Both the position numbers and the translations under genes were made by a program. Positions 9,128 to 17,915 of a stretch of DNA of 64,000 bases are shown in pieces (positions within the stretch are counted from its first letter, which is position 1; every line of letters starts with the position of its first letter). The notes below the pieces were generated by a model. It had not been told where the DNA came from and ran no database searches. It saw only the letters and a program-made list of their open reading frames with translations. Source of the DNA: Martinezella lusitana (GTDB lineage: Bacteria > Pseudomonadota > Alphaproteobacteria > Rhizobiales > Rhizobiaceae); the NCBI RefSeq assembly GCF_016901135.1, contig NZ_JAFEVL010000045.1:310001-374000 (forward strand), given 5' to 3'.

Positions 9128-11272
9128 ATGACTTTTCAATTCGCTGATAGTTCAACTCGAATTGGCAAGGTCGATCCGTCCATGAATTCCGTTTGGCCCG
9201 ACGCCCCGAACGACGATTTTCGGTCGCTTTTCAAGACGCATCCCTCGCCGATGTGGGTCTATGATCCCAAGACTTTGAAATTCCTGATCGTCAATGATGC
9301 CGCCCGCGATCTCTATGGCTTCAGCCACGCCGCCTTTTCGGTCATGACCGTCCTCGATATCCGGCCTTTGGAGGAGCGCGTGCGTATGCTCGAGGCCGTT
9401 CACCAGCGCACGGACATGGAGACGGCGCAGCGTTGGACGCATCTGAAAGCCGATGGCCAGACGTTCGAGGTTTTGACCTATGGGCGTGAAATTTGCTTCG
9501 ACGGCAAGGCGGCAATCCTGGCGATCGTTCAGGATCGCACCGAGGTCAACGCTGCCCGTCGGCAGGTCGATGCCACGCAGTCGCTGCTTGACAGCATCGT
9601 CGACAATCTGCCGGTTGGCGTTTTCGTCAAGGATATGGCGAAGGGCGGCCGCTATATCCTGTTCAACGAGGCCTGCGGCGGCATCGTCGGGCTGCGGGCG
9701 AAGGACGTGATCGGCAGGCCGGACGAAGCGATATTTCCCGACGAGCAGACGGCGATCTTTCGCGAACAGGACAGGCTTGCCTTCGACACGGCGACAACAG
9801 TCGGCTTCGAAGAAACCATCCGTGCGCTGGATGGAGTTCCGCGCATCGTGAAGACAGCCAAGCGGATACTGCCTGCGCCCAAAGGGCAGGCGCCGCGCTA
9901 CCTTCTCGGCATCTCGCAGGATGTCACGGAAGAGCGCAGCGTCGAGGCCAAGCTTGCACATCTTGCCATGCACGATTCCCTGACTGGTCTGCCGAATCGC
10001 GCTTTCTTTTCCGAGAGCATCGTCCGGCAAGTGGCGGCCGCGACACCCGAAAAGCCGATCGCGCTTCTCTACATCGACGTCGATCATTTCAAGGATATCA
10101 ACGACAGCAAGGGCCATGCCGCCGGCGACATGCTGCTGCGCCAGGTTGCCCAGCGTCTCCTGCAGCTTGCCGAGAAGAACGATCTTGTCGCCCGCCTCGG
10201 CGGTGATGAGTTCGCCCTGGTGCTGAAGATGACGGATGCCGGGCGGGCCCAGCGCTTCACCGATCTGCTGCTGTTGTCGCTCTCCGTGCCCTTCGATCTC
10301 GATGGCGTCCGCGAGCATGTGACCTGCAGCATCGGTATCGCGATGGCGCCGGAACATGGCGGCGATGCCGACGTTTTGATGCGGGATGCGGATCTGGCGC
10401 TCTATGCGGCAAAAGGCAGTGGCCGATCGACCTATCGCTTCTACCAGACTGATATGCGGCTTGAGGCGGAGCGGCGCCATCAACTCACCCTGGAGCTTCG
10501 CGAAGCCCTGCAGAGGAACGAATTCGAACTCTATTATCAGCCGATCATTCGGCTGGACAATGACGGGTTGTCGGGTTTCGAGGCTTTGATCCGCTGGCAC
10601 CATCCGACGCGTGGGCTGATTGCGCCGGCCGAGTTCATCCCCGTTGCCGAGGAAACCGGCATGATCGTGCCGATCGGCGACTGGGTATTGCGGGAGGCCT
10701 GCCGGACCGCGAGGCAATGGCCAGGCGATCTGAAAATCGCCATCAACCTTTCGGTCTATCAGTTCCGTCATGCAAGCCTGCTCGCGACCGTCGTCTCGGT
10801 TTTGGATGAGACCGGTCTTCTCCCCGGGCGGCTGGAGATCGAGGTTACCGAATCCGTCCTGCTTTCCGAGGTCGAGCAAAGCCTGTCGCTGCTGCGCGCC
10901 CTGAAAGAGCTCGGCATCCGCATTGCCATCGACGATTTCGGCACCGGCTACTCGTCGCTCAGCTACCTGCGCTCCTTCTCTTTCGACAAGATCAAGCTCG
11001 ACCGCAGCTTCGTCGCCGGCATGGAGACCGATCCCGGCAATCTGGCGATCGTGCGTGCCGTCGTCGGTATTGCCTCTGGCTTCAATGCCGTGACGCTTGC
11101 GGAGGGCATCGAGACGGAGGAGCAGTTGGCGAAATTACGCGCCGAAGGCTATAGCGAAGTACAAGGCTTCCTGCTCGGCCGGCCGATGCCGCGCGATGAG
11201 GCGGAGGCGCGCATCTTCAGCGAGATCTATCCCGCAAAAGTCGTCCGCGCCCGCAAGCCGGCGCATGGGTGA
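9128..11272 (+). CDS. PAS-GGDEF-EAL cyclic-di-GMP protein
   Basis: A cytoplasmic 714-residue protein with two PAS-type sensor regions (about 35-150 and 155-285), a GGDEF domain and an EAL domain. The GGDEF motif (ARLGGDEFALV) at about residue 358 is intact, so diguanylate cyclase activity is possible. The EAL motif (FEALIRW, Glu485), the EVTES block, DDFGTGYSSL and KLDRSFV are also intact, so phosphodiesterase activity is likely. Either activity may dominate in such hybrids. No transmembrane segment is seen. The ATG at 9128 has no clear ribosome site. The ATG at 9182 (MNSVWPDAP) is an alternative that would drop 18 residues without harming a domain. Confidence 0.88.
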   Translation: MTFQFADSSTRIGKVDPSMNSVWPDAPNDDFRSLFKTHPSPMWVYDPKTLKFLIVNDAARDLYGFSHAAFSVMTVLDIRPLEERVRMLEAVHQRTDMETAQRWTHLKADGQTFEVLTYGREICFDGKAAILAIVQDRTEVNAARRQVDATQSLLDSIVDNLPVGVFVKDMAKGGRYILFNEACGGIVGLRAKDVIGRPDEAIFPDEQTAIFREQDRLAFDTATTVGFEETIRALDGVPRIVKTAKRILPAPKGQAPRYLLGISQDVTEERSVEAKLAHLAMHDSLTGLPNRAFFSESIVRQVAAATPEKPIALLYIDVDHFKDINDSKGHAAGDMLLRQVAQRLLQLAEKNDLVARLGGDEFALVLKMTDAGRAQRFTDLLLLSLSVPFDLDGVREHVTCSIGIAMAPEHGGDADVLMRDADLALYAAKGSGRSTYRFYQTDMRLEAERRHQLTLELREALQRNEFELYYQPIIRLDNDGLSGFEALIRWHHPTRGLIAPAEFIPVAEETGMIVPIGDWVLREACRTARQWPGDLKIAINLSVYQFRHASLLATVVSVLDETGLLPGRLEIEVTESVLLSEVEQSLSLLRALKELGIRIAIDDFGTGYSSLSYLRSFSFDKIKLDRSFVAGMETDPGNLAIVRAVVGIASGFNAVTLAEGIETEEQLAKLRAEGYSEVQGFLLGRPMPRDEAEARIFSEIYPAKVVRARKPAHG

Positions 11273-11414
11273 TCTTCGGATAGAATGCCCCCGTGCTTCC
11301 GAAAAATAATTTAAAAAATCGATCTCCTTTTGTCGGGAAGTCTTTTCGGTCGACGTCCTTGGGGCAGCCCACCGCAAGGGCGTGACACGCAAACCCGTTC
11401 GCAAGGAGACGAAC

Positions 11415-11846
11415 ATGACCGATACAGCAGAACAGACGCAACCCTCGCAGCCCCGCGTGCCGGTTCACGGCGGCGTCGTGGCCTATCTGACGGTGGACGG
11501 CCCGGTAAAGGCGGCCGAATTCTACAAGCGTGCCTTCGATGCCGAAGAGGCCTTCATGTTTCCGGTCGACGAGAAGGGCCGGACGATGCACATCCATCTC
11601 TACATCAACGGCAGCTCGGTCATGCTCGGCGATGCCTTTCCCGAGTATGGCCATGCGCTGGAAAAGCCGCAGTCGTTCGTGATGCAGCTGGTCGTCGAGG
11701 ACTTCGATGCCTGGTGGAAGCGTGCTGTCGATGCAGGCTTGGAGGTCATCATCGAGCCGCAGGTGATGTTCTGGGGCGATCGCTGGGGCCAGCTCCGCGA
11801 TTCCTTCGGCGTCACCTGGGCCATGAATGCGCCCGTCAACGAGTGA
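11415..11846 (+). CDS. VOC-superfamily (glyoxalase/PhnB-like) protein
   Basis: A 143-residue protein of the vicinal-oxygen-chelate fold, PhnB/YdcJ-like. It has GGVVAYLTVDGPVKAAEFYKRAFDAEE at the start, then MHIHLYINGSSVMLGD and a C-terminal DRWGQLRDSFGVTWA block, as in this family. The start at 11415 follows AAGGAG. These small proteins are often stand-alone and of unknown substrate; some bind or modify toxins or aldehydes. It does not appear to be in an operon. Confidence 0.8.
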   Translation: MTDTAEQTQPSQPRVPVHGGVVAYLTVDGPVKAAEFYKRAFDAEEAFMFPVDEKGRTMHIHLYINGSSVMLGDAFPEYGHALEKPQSFVMQLVVEDFDAWWKRAVDAGLEVIIEPQVMFWGDRWGQLRDSFGVTWAMNAPVNE

Positions 11847-11853
11847 CATTTGC

Positions 11854-11890
11854 CACACCCTCGGCGTGGACGATGCGTGCCGAGGGTGTG
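11854..11890. terminator. strong hairpin between converging genes
   Basis: A perfect 12-bp stem, CACACCCTCGGC (11854-11865) and GCCGAGGGTGTG (11879-11890), is followed by TTTCATT on the plus strand. It separates the VOC gene from the converging arylformamidase-like gene. Confidence 0.8.
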
Positions 11891-11908
11891 TTTCATTGAC
11901 TACAAGCT

Positions 11909-12739
11909 TCAATCCGCGAGCAAGGCTCGCGTCAGTGGATGAGAGACATCGGTGAGGCCGTCGAGTACCGTATAGTGATGCCGGTCAGGCTCGACCACCA
12001 CTTCCGTTGCGGCGCCAAGTCCGGTCCAGATATTGGCAAGCAGTGCGTTCTGGCGGATGAATTCGGCACGCTCCGCGCCGCCGACCCAGCAAGTGAGGCG
12101 GATATCGCTTAAGGGTTCCAAGAGCGCCGGGCTCTCGCTTTGTGCCTCGGCCATATCGATGCGAAGCTGCGCGTTCATGGCCCGCTTCATGATCGGGCGG
12201 AGATCGTGCAAGCCGGAAATCGCAAGGACATGGCGGATGCGTTTGAGGATCGCCTCGTCCAGCGGTGACGTCGTCGTCATCATGCGAGCCACGAGCTGAC
12301 CGCCGGCCGAGTGTCCCGTCAGGATCACGGGGCCGTCGACCATGCCTGCCGCTGTTGTAATCGCTGCCGCAACTTCCCTGCCGATCCCGCCAATGCGGAT
12401 TGCCGGGCAGAGCGTGTAGGACGGGATGGCGACCGAGTAGCCTGCAGCAATCGGGCCTACTGCCAGATGCGACCAATAGCTTTTGTCCAGTTGCAGCCAG
12501 TAGCCGCCATGAACGAAGACGACCAGTCCCTTCGGGTGTCCTTCGGGCAGGAAGAGATCGAAGCGATTGCGCTCGGCGGGACCGTAGACGAGGTCTAGTC
12601 TGGCGCGTCCGGCTGCCGTCAGACGGTCGCGGAAGGATCGAGCGGGCTCGACCCAGGCATCCGGCCACCGATCGCCGTCGACGATATAGGCGCCGTTGGT
12701 ATAGGCGCTATCCCAATCGGTGACCTTGAAATAGCTCAT
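11909..12739 (-). CDS. alpha/beta hydrolase, arylformamidase (kynurenine formamidase)-like
   Basis: A 276-residue alpha/beta hydrolase. It shows an oxyanion-hole motif HGGYW, a nucleophile elbow GHSAGG with Ser144, and a C-terminal RHHYTVLDGL block that would hold the catalytic His. This layout matches the alpha/beta-hydrolase kind of N-formylkynurenine formamidase (HGGYW type), which is unrelated to the metal-dependent KynB. It lies 37 bases downstream of kynureninase, the next enzyme of tryptophan breakdown, which supports the assignment. A general esterase remains possible. It is probably the last gene of the transporter-kynureninase operon. Confidence 0.78.
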   Translation of the reverse strand: MSYFKVTDWDSAYTNGAYIVDGDRWPDAWVEPARSFRDRLTAAGRARLDLVYGPAERNRFDLFLPEGHPKGLVVFVHGGYWLQLDKSYWSHLAVGPIAAGYSVAIPSYTLCPAIRIGGIGREVAAAITTAAGMVDGPVILTGHSAGGQLVARMMTTTSPLDEAILKRIRHVLAISGLHDLRPIMKRAMNAQLRIDMAEAQSESPALLEPLSDIRLTCWVGGAERAEFIRQNALLANIWTGLGAATEVVVEPDRHHYTVLDGLTDVSHPLTRALLAD

Positions 12740-12776
12740 CTATAGCTCCTCCGTTTCGGCAATCGGCGACAATGGA

Positions 12777-14024
12777 TCAGGTTACAGCCGAGCGCACGGC
12801 AAAGCGTGCGTCCTGCCAGGATCCGCTGCTCAGAATCTCTTCCAGCACCGAAGCTGCCAGCCACACATCGCGATAGCTGACATAGAGCGGCGTAAAGCCG
12901 AAGCGCAATGTCGAGGGCGCGCGGAAATCACCGATGACGCCACGCTCGATCAGCGCTTGCATGACCTCATAGCCATTGCCGTGGGTGAAGGAAACCTGGC
13001 TGCCGCGTCTTTCGCTGTCGCGCGTGGTGTCCAATACAACGCCATATTGGCCGCACTTCGCTTCGACCAGCCGGATGAAGAGATCGGTGAGCGCTATGCT
13101 TTTCCGGCGCAGAGCATTCATGTCCACTTCGTCCCACATCGAAAGCGCACCCTTTAGCGCCCGCAACGACAGAATGGGCTGTGTGCCGCAGAGGAAACGC
13201 TTGATGCCGACGTCACCGTCGAAGCTTCGCTCGAAGGCAAAGGGACGAGCATGGCCCCACCAGCCGCTGAGCGGCTGGACGATCGATGCGTGATGGCGGC
13301 GGGCCGCATAGATGAAGGCCGGGGCTCCAGGGCCGCCGTTCAGATATTTATAGGAGCAGCCGACGGCGAAATCGGCGTTTGCGCCATCGAGATCGACCGG
13401 AAGCGCGCCGGCGCTATGGCACAGATCCCAGATGACAAGGGCGCCCGCCGCCTGGATGCGCTTGGTCAGCGCCGCCATGTCGCGCAATTCGCCGCTCTTG
13501 TAGTTGACATGGTTGATGAGGACGACGGCGACACCCTCGTCAATCAGCTCCTCGATGTTATCGGCATCGCGACCTTCAAGACGGAGCCTAACGCCGGAAC
13601 GGGTCGAGGCCACGCCCTCGGCCATATAGAGGTCGGTCGGGAAACTGTCACCTTCGGCGACGATGACGTTGCGGTCCGGCCGCATCGTCAAAGCCGCATG
13701 CAGCGCCTTGTAGATGTTGATCGACGTGGAGTCGGTGACGACAGTCTGGCCTTCGGCGGCGCCGATCAGCCGGCCGATGCGGTCGCCGAGCTCGAGCGGC
13801 AGATGAAACCATCCGGCGCTGTTCCAGCTGCGGATCAGGCCATTGCCCCATTCCTCCATGGCCGCCTGGCGCACTTCGGCAAAAACCTCGTGCGATGCCG
13901 CGCCGAGCGAATTGCCATCAAGGTAGATGACGCCGGCCGGCAGGGCAAAACGGCTGCGGAAGGCACGCAGCGGATCGGCCTCGTCCAGGGCCTCGACGGC
14001 GGCGAGATCGGGAAGGCTGTCCAT
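12777..14024 (-). CDS. kynU: kynureninase
   Basis: A 415-residue PLP enzyme that splits kynurenine to anthranilate and alanine. Visible family features are YLDGNSLG, GNGLIRSWNSAGWFHLPLELGDRIG, TDSTSINIYK, WDLCHSAGALPVDLDGANADFAVGCSYKYLNGGPG with the PLP lysine Lys226, and the GWWGHARPFAFE block. The start at 14024 follows AAGAGG. An upstream in-frame start would add 37 unrelated residues read from the permease gene end. The gene begins 17 bases past the permease stop, so importer and enzyme are one operon, implying that the imported ligand is a kynurenine-pathway compound. Confidence 0.93.
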   Translation of the reverse strand: MDSLPDLAAVEALDEADPLRAFRSRFALPAGVIYLDGNSLGAASHEVFAEVRQAAMEEWGNGLIRSWNSAGWFHLPLELGDRIGRLIGAAEGQTVVTDSTSINIYKALHAALTMRPDRNVIVAEGDSFPTDLYMAEGVASTRSGVRLRLEGRDADNIEELIDEGVAVVLINHVNYKSGELRDMAALTKRIQAAGALVIWDLCHSAGALPVDLDGANADFAVGCSYKYLNGGPGAPAFIYAARRHHASIVQPLSGWWGHARPFAFERSFDGDVGIKRFLCGTQPILSLRALKGALSMWDEVDMNALRRKSIALTDLFIRLVEAKCGQYGVVLDTTRDSERRGSQVSFTHGNGYEVMQALIERGVIGDFRAPSTLRFGFTPLYVSYRDVWLAASVLEEILSSGSWQDARFAVRSAVT

Positions 14025-14040
14025 GATATTGCCTCTTGAT

Positions 14041-14964
14041 TTATTCGCGAATGGTTTCCCGCGCAGGTGCTCCCCCGCGGCTGCGGCGGATGCTTGGCAG
14101 TGCCAGCATGGCGAGCACGAACAGGCCGGTGGCAAGTTTCAGGTTCGGCGGCGGCATGCCGGCCGCAAGGCAGAGCGACACGAGCTGATAATAGATGATC
14201 GAGCCGACGAAGGGGGCCAGCAGCTGACGCAGCACGCTCTGCTTGCCGGTGAAGGCCTCGCCGATCATCAGCGCGGCAAGGCCGTTGATCAGGATGCCGA
14301 TCCCCATGTTGACATCGGCAAAGCCCTGCGACTGCACCATCAATGCGCCGCCCGTTGCGGAAAACGCGCTGGCGATGCCGACGCCGCCGATAGTCGCGGC
14401 CCAGACATTGATGCCCTGTGCCTCGGCCATGTCGGGATTGGAGCCGACGGCGCGCATCGCCGTGCCCTTTTCCGTCTTGAAGTAGAGATTAAGCGCAATC
14501 AGCACGATAAGAGCGATGAAACCGGCAACAACGATCTTGCTCGCGGGAAAGCCGGCCTCGGTGAACGGCACCCAGTCGAACACGGTCGGCGAGCCGAAGA
14601 CGGAGAGGTTCGATTTTCCCATGATGGCGAGGTTGATGCTGTAAAGCATGGTCGACATCAGGATGCCGGCAAGCAGCGTGTGAATGCGGAAGCGCAGGTG
14701 GATGAACGCCGTGCAGCAGCCGGCGGCAAGGCCGACGGCGAAGGCCACGACGATGGCGAGCGGCGGTGTGACGCCGGCCGCAAGCAGAATGCCGCTGATG
14801 CAGCCGCCAAGCGGAAATGCGCCCTCGCTGGTCAGGTCCGGAAAGCTCAGCATGCGGAAGGGAATCATGATCCCGAGGACGACGAAGCTCAGGATGAAGC
14901 TCTGCGCCAGTGTGACTGGAATGAGCGAGACGAAGCTCGAGAAGGTTGTCTGAATGAAATCCAT
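14041..14964 (-). CDS. ABC transporter permease, TrpY-type
   Basis: A 307-residue polytopic inner-membrane protein with about eight hydrophobic segments. The opening FILSFVVLGIMIPFRMLSFPDLTSEGAFPLGG and the middle TAMRAVGSNPDMAEAQGIN block are characteristic of the permease of TrpXYZ-type (branched-chain-like, ABC.X4) importers. It is encoded between the ATPase and kynureninase with short gaps. The substrate is inferred from the neighbours: tryptophan, kynurenine or formylkynurenine. Confidence 0.85.
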   Translation of the reverse strand: MDFIQTTFSSFVSLIPVTLAQSFILSFVVLGIMIPFRMLSFPDLTSEGAFPLGGCISGILLAAGVTPPLAIVVAFAVGLAAGCCTAFIHLRFRIHTLLAGILMSTMLYSINLAIMGKSNLSVFGSPTVFDWVPFTEAGFPASKIVVAGFIALIVLIALNLYFKTEKGTAMRAVGSNPDMAEAQGINVWAATIGGVGIASAFSATGGALMVQSQGFADVNMGIGILINGLAALMIGEAFTGKQSVLRQLLAPFVGSIIYYQLVSLCLAAGMPPPNLKLATGLFVLAMLALPSIRRSRGGAPARETIRE

Positions 14965-14968
14965 GATA

Positions 14969-15748
14969 TCAGCTCACCAGCAGCATGCGGTCGGTCTTGA
15001 CGGCGAAATGACCGATCAGTTCGGGCACCGTGATGCGTCGCTTTCCTTCCCCGGTAATTTCGAGATGGACGCGCCCGGCGTCGAGCATGATGATGCTGTC
15101 GCCGAAATCGACGGCATGCTGCATGTTGTGCGTCACCATCAGGGTCGTCAGCTTCAGCGCCTCGACGGTGCGTACCGTCGCCTGCATGACGATGTCGGCG
15201 GTGCGGGGATCAAGCGCTGCCGTATGTTCATCGAGCAGCAGCACATCGGGCGAGCCGCCGACCGCCATGATGAGGGAGAGCGATTGCCGCTGGCCGCCCG
15301 AAAGCAGCTCCACCTTGGTATCCAGCCGGTTCTCGAGGCCGAGGCCGAGAACGGAGAGGCGCTCCTTATAGATAGCGAGGCGGGAGGCGTTCAGTCCGGG
15401 TCGCAACCCGCGTTTCTTGCCGCGCAGCTCGGCAAGAAGCATGTTCTCGCCGACCGTCATGCTGGCGGCGGTTCCTTTCATCGGGTCCTGGAACACACGG
15501 GCAAGGCGTGCGGCACGCTTGTGCACCGGCATGTTGGTGACGTCGTCGCCGTTGACGATTATCTCTCCGGAATCGAGGCTGAGCGCGCCGGAAATCGCGT
15601 TGAGCATGCTGCTCTTGCCCGCGCCGTTCGAGCCGATGACGACGCCGAATTCACCGGATTTGAGGGAGAGTGTCAGGCCGTTGAGCGCGACTTTCTCGTC
15701 CGGCTGGCCCCTGTAGAAAACCTTGCGCGCGGATTTGATGTCCAGCAT
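14969..15748 (-). CDS. ABC transporter ATP-binding protein, TrpZ-type
   Basis: A 259-residue ATPase with Walker A (GSNGAGKSS), the ABC signature (LSGGQRQS) and Walker B (DVLLLDEHTAALD). The His in place of Pro after DE is usual for this subfamily. The start is the ATG at 15748, preceded by GGGGAGG. A longer open frame upstream would read through a hairpin. It is separated from the permease by only 4 bases. It energises import with the neighbouring permease and binding protein. Confidence 0.9.
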   Translation of the reverse strand: MLDIKSARKVFYRGQPDEKVALNGLTLSLKSGEFGVVIGSNGAGKSSMLNAISGALSLDSGEIIVNGDDVTNMPVHKRAARLARVFQDPMKGTAASMTVGENMLLAELRGKKRGLRPGLNASRLAIYKERLSVLGLGLENRLDTKVELLSGGQRQSLSLIMAVGGSPDVLLLDEHTAALDPRTADIVMQATVRTVEALKLTTLMVTHNMQHAVDFGDSIIMLDAGRVHLEITGEGKRRITVPELIGHFAVKTDRMLLVS

Positions 15749-15779
15749 CCGTGCCTCCCCTGCAGTGTAGGCTTGGAAA

Positions 15780-15804
15780 ATGGCGGCGTTCGTGACGCCG
15801 CCAT
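15780..15804 (-). terminator. hairpin between binding-protein and ATPase genes
   Basis: A 9-bp stem (ATGGCGGCG / CGCCGCCAT) is followed on the minus strand by TTTTCC. It lies after the binding-protein gene and before the ATPase gene. Such elements often end part of the transcripts and protect the 3' end, giving more binding protein than ATPase. Confidence 0.6.
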
Positions 15805-15836
15805 GGATCCGAATGATCTCTAGAAGATGCCGCCGA

Positions 15837-16823
15837 TCACTTCGTGAAGCAATTGCAATCGGCAAGCGACGCCGGCACTTCGGCGCCGAATGCCTTCAGC
15901 ACAGTCTTGTTGATCAGCGGCGCATGGTCGGCATAGGCCGGAAGCGAGGGCTTGATCGTCTTCGGATCGGCACCCTTGAGGATCTGGGCCGCGATCTTGC
16001 CGGCATTTTCGCCGACCTGCTCGTAGTTGACGGCGAAGCTCGCGGGCACGATGCCGCTACGAACCGCGGCGTCATCGGAATTGACGATCGGGATCTGTGC
16101 CTGACGGGCGGCGGAAGAAACGGCGGTGATTGCCGGCTGCAGGAGATTGGAGGCGGGCGTGTAGATCACGTCTGCCTTGCCGGCGAGCGATGCGATGCGC
16201 TGCTGGATGTCGTTGACGTTGTCGACGCCGACGGGAACGACTTCGAAGCCGGCTGCCGGTGCGGCCTGCTTGACCTTTTCAAGAAGGGCAACGTCATTGG
16301 CCTCGCCCGGGTTATAAGGCAGGCCGAAGCGCTTGGCATTCGGAAGCAGCTTCTTGGTGAAGGTCATGATGGCGGCGATGTCCTGCAGGTCGCTTGCACC
16401 GGTAATGCCGTCGCCGCCGGCATCCCAGGAGGGGACGAGCTTGGCGGCGACCGGATCGGTCACGGCCGAAAAGACGATCGGAATGCCGGAGCCGGCGAGC
16501 GCCTTCTTGGCGATCTGCGAGACCGGTGTGGTGACCGTGTACATCAGCTTCGGATGTTCGGACTGCAGCTTGGCGATCATCTGCGGCACAAGCGAGGCAT
16601 CGAAGCTCGTGTTGCTTTCGGAATAGACGACATCCTTGCCTTCGACGAAGCCATTGTCGGCGAGCGCCTTCTTGAAGCCGGCAATCGAGGCATTGAGCTG
16701 CGGATGTTCGCCGAAATTGGCGATTGCGATCTTGATCGGCTCAGCCGTCGCCGTGGCGACGCTTGCCATGAAGGCACCGGCAATCACGAGGCCGGACAGC
16801 CATTTGGACGTGGATCTGCGCAT
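15837..16823 (-). CDS. ABC transporter substrate-binding protein, TrpX-type
   Basis: A 328-residue periplasmic binding protein of the COG2984 type. A Sec signal peptide ends near residue 28 (WLSGLVIAGAFMASVATATAEP). The mature part has IAIANFGEHPQLNASIAGFKKAL and the two-lobe pattern with GIPIVFSAVTDPVAAKLV and YNPGEANDVALLEK, as in TrpX proteins described as tryptophan/tyrosine binders. GGGAGGG precedes the ATG. First gene of the operon reading to kynureninase and formamidase, and divergent from a GntR regulator. Confidence 0.85.
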   Translation of the reverse strand: MRRSTSKWLSGLVIAGAFMASVATATAEPIKIAIANFGEHPQLNASIAGFKKALADNGFVEGKDVVYSESNTSFDASLVPQMIAKLQSEHPKLMYTVTTPVSQIAKKALAGSGIPIVFSAVTDPVAAKLVPSWDAGGDGITGASDLQDIAAIMTFTKKLLPNAKRFGLPYNPGEANDVALLEKVKQAAPAAGFEVVPVGVDNVNDIQQRIASLAGKADVIYTPASNLLQPAITAVSSAARQAQIPIVNSDDAAVRSGIVPASFAVNYEQVGENAGKIAAQILKGADPKTIKPSLPAYADHAPLINKTVLKAFGAEVPASLADCNCFTK

Positions 16824-16910
16824 ATTTCCCTCCCGGATGTGTCAAGGAGCCGTGTTTTTCGGCTTTCTTGGGCGGGATCATAGCGACTGCTGCAAGCCTG
16901 TCAATTTGCG

Positions 16911-16976
16911 ATATATGATATGCACCATGGACGGCTTTAATATATAATTTCTCGCTACAGCTATTTTATATATAAT
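16911..16976. promoter_or_regulatory. AT-rich repeated elements in a divergent promoter
   Basis: Three AT-rich elements lie about 28-29 bases apart: ATATATGATA at 16911, AATATATAAT at 16939, and TTATATATAA (a perfect palindrome) at 16966-16975. Two contain TATAAT (16943-16948, 16971-16976), which may be -10 boxes. The palindromic character makes them candidate sites for the GntR regulator. Confidence 0.45.
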
Positions 16977-16997
16977 CCGGGGAATGTGAGGATTGGG

Positions 16998-17735
16998 ATG
17001 GGCGCCATGCAGGACAAGGACGCGTTGAGCAAGACGGAGGCCGCCTATTGGCTGTTACGGCGCGACATTCTCAACACCAGGCTGAGGCCTGGCGCATCCC
17101 TGAGGCTTGCCGCTCTGCGGGATGCCTATGGCGTTGGCTGGACTCCGCTTCGCGAGGCGCTGTCGCGGCTGGAGGCCGAAAAACTGGTGACTGCCGTCAG
17201 CAATCGCGGTTTCGCTGTCGCGCCCGTATCGCGCGCCGAGCTGGAGGACTTGATGCGGGCGCGCATGGTCGTCGAACTGCCGCTGCTGTTGGAATCAATC
17301 GAAAAGGGCGGTCCGGATTGGGAATCGGCCGTCGTCACGGCACATTATCGCCTGTCGCGCTGCAAGATCGTGCCTGACGCTGCTTCGGACGAGATGGCTG
17401 ACGAATGGGACGAGAAGCATACGGCTTTCCATGCAGCGCTCGTGAGCGCGGCGACATCGAACTGGCTTTTGCGCTTTCAGGCCACCATCACCGATCAGCT
17501 TCGCCGCCACCACCGCTTCCTTGGTTTGGCGCCGACACAGCGCGCCGCTGCTGGTCTGACGATCGGCTATGAGAAGGCAGCCGCAGCCCTGCAGGATGCG
17601 ATGGCGATCGAGCATCACACGGCGCTGATGGAAGCGGCCCTCGACCGCGATCCCGAGCGTGCCAAGGCGCTGATGACGGAGCATATCGGCTATACGCTGC
17701 AGGTCTATATACGTTCTGAGGATGAGACCGGGTAA
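16998..17735 (+). CDS. GntR-family (FCD) regulator of the kynurenine operon
   Basis: A 245-residue regulator with an N-terminal winged helix (LRLAALRDAYGVGWTPLREALSRLEAEKLV) and a C-terminal FCD domain (DEWDEKHTAFHAALVSAATSNWLLRF). The start at 16998 follows GAGG; a GTG four codons upstream is less likely. It is divergent from the TrpX-type binding protein gene, with AT-rich repeats between them. By position it likely represses or activates the transporter-kynureninase operon in response to a pathway metabolite. Confidence 0.82.
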   Translation: MGAMQDKDALSKTEAAYWLLRRDILNTRLRPGASLRLAALRDAYGVGWTPLREALSRLEAEKLVTAVSNRGFAVAPVSRAELEDLMRARMVVELPLLLESIEKGGPDWESAVVTAHYRLSRCKIVPDAASDEMADEWDEKHTAFHAALVSAATSNWLLRFQATITDQLRRHHRFLGLAPTQRAAAGLTIGYEKAAAALQDAMAIEHHTALMEAALDRDPERAKALMTEHIGYTLQVYIRSEDETG

Positions 17736-17915
17736 CGCCACAGTATCCAATCGTTTTAAATAACACTATAATATCAATTGATTAGACATTGAACCAGGAT
17801 CACCCGATTGTGGCTGTCCAAAGGCGCGAAGTTCGAGTTGGACGCCATGAGCCCCAGGATTGCGAAGCGTTCGAACGAGAATCGCCTGCTTGCCGTCGAT
17901 AGCAGGCAGCGTTGC

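Noticed and set aside
9152..10879. A 575-codon frame opposite the PAS-GGDEF-EAL gene.
   Set aside because: Shadow frame; the plus strand has intact GGDEF and EAL motifs.
15780..16883. A 367-codon plus-strand frame opposite the TrpX-type binding protein.
   Set aside because: The minus strand carries a signal peptide, ribosome site and family motifs; the plus-strand translation has none.
17736..17915. A 7-bp inverted repeat (GCCTGCT at 17884, AGCAGGC at 17901) as terminator of the chemoreceptor gene.
   Set aside because: No U-run follows on the minus strand and the loop is 10 bases, so the support is too weak.
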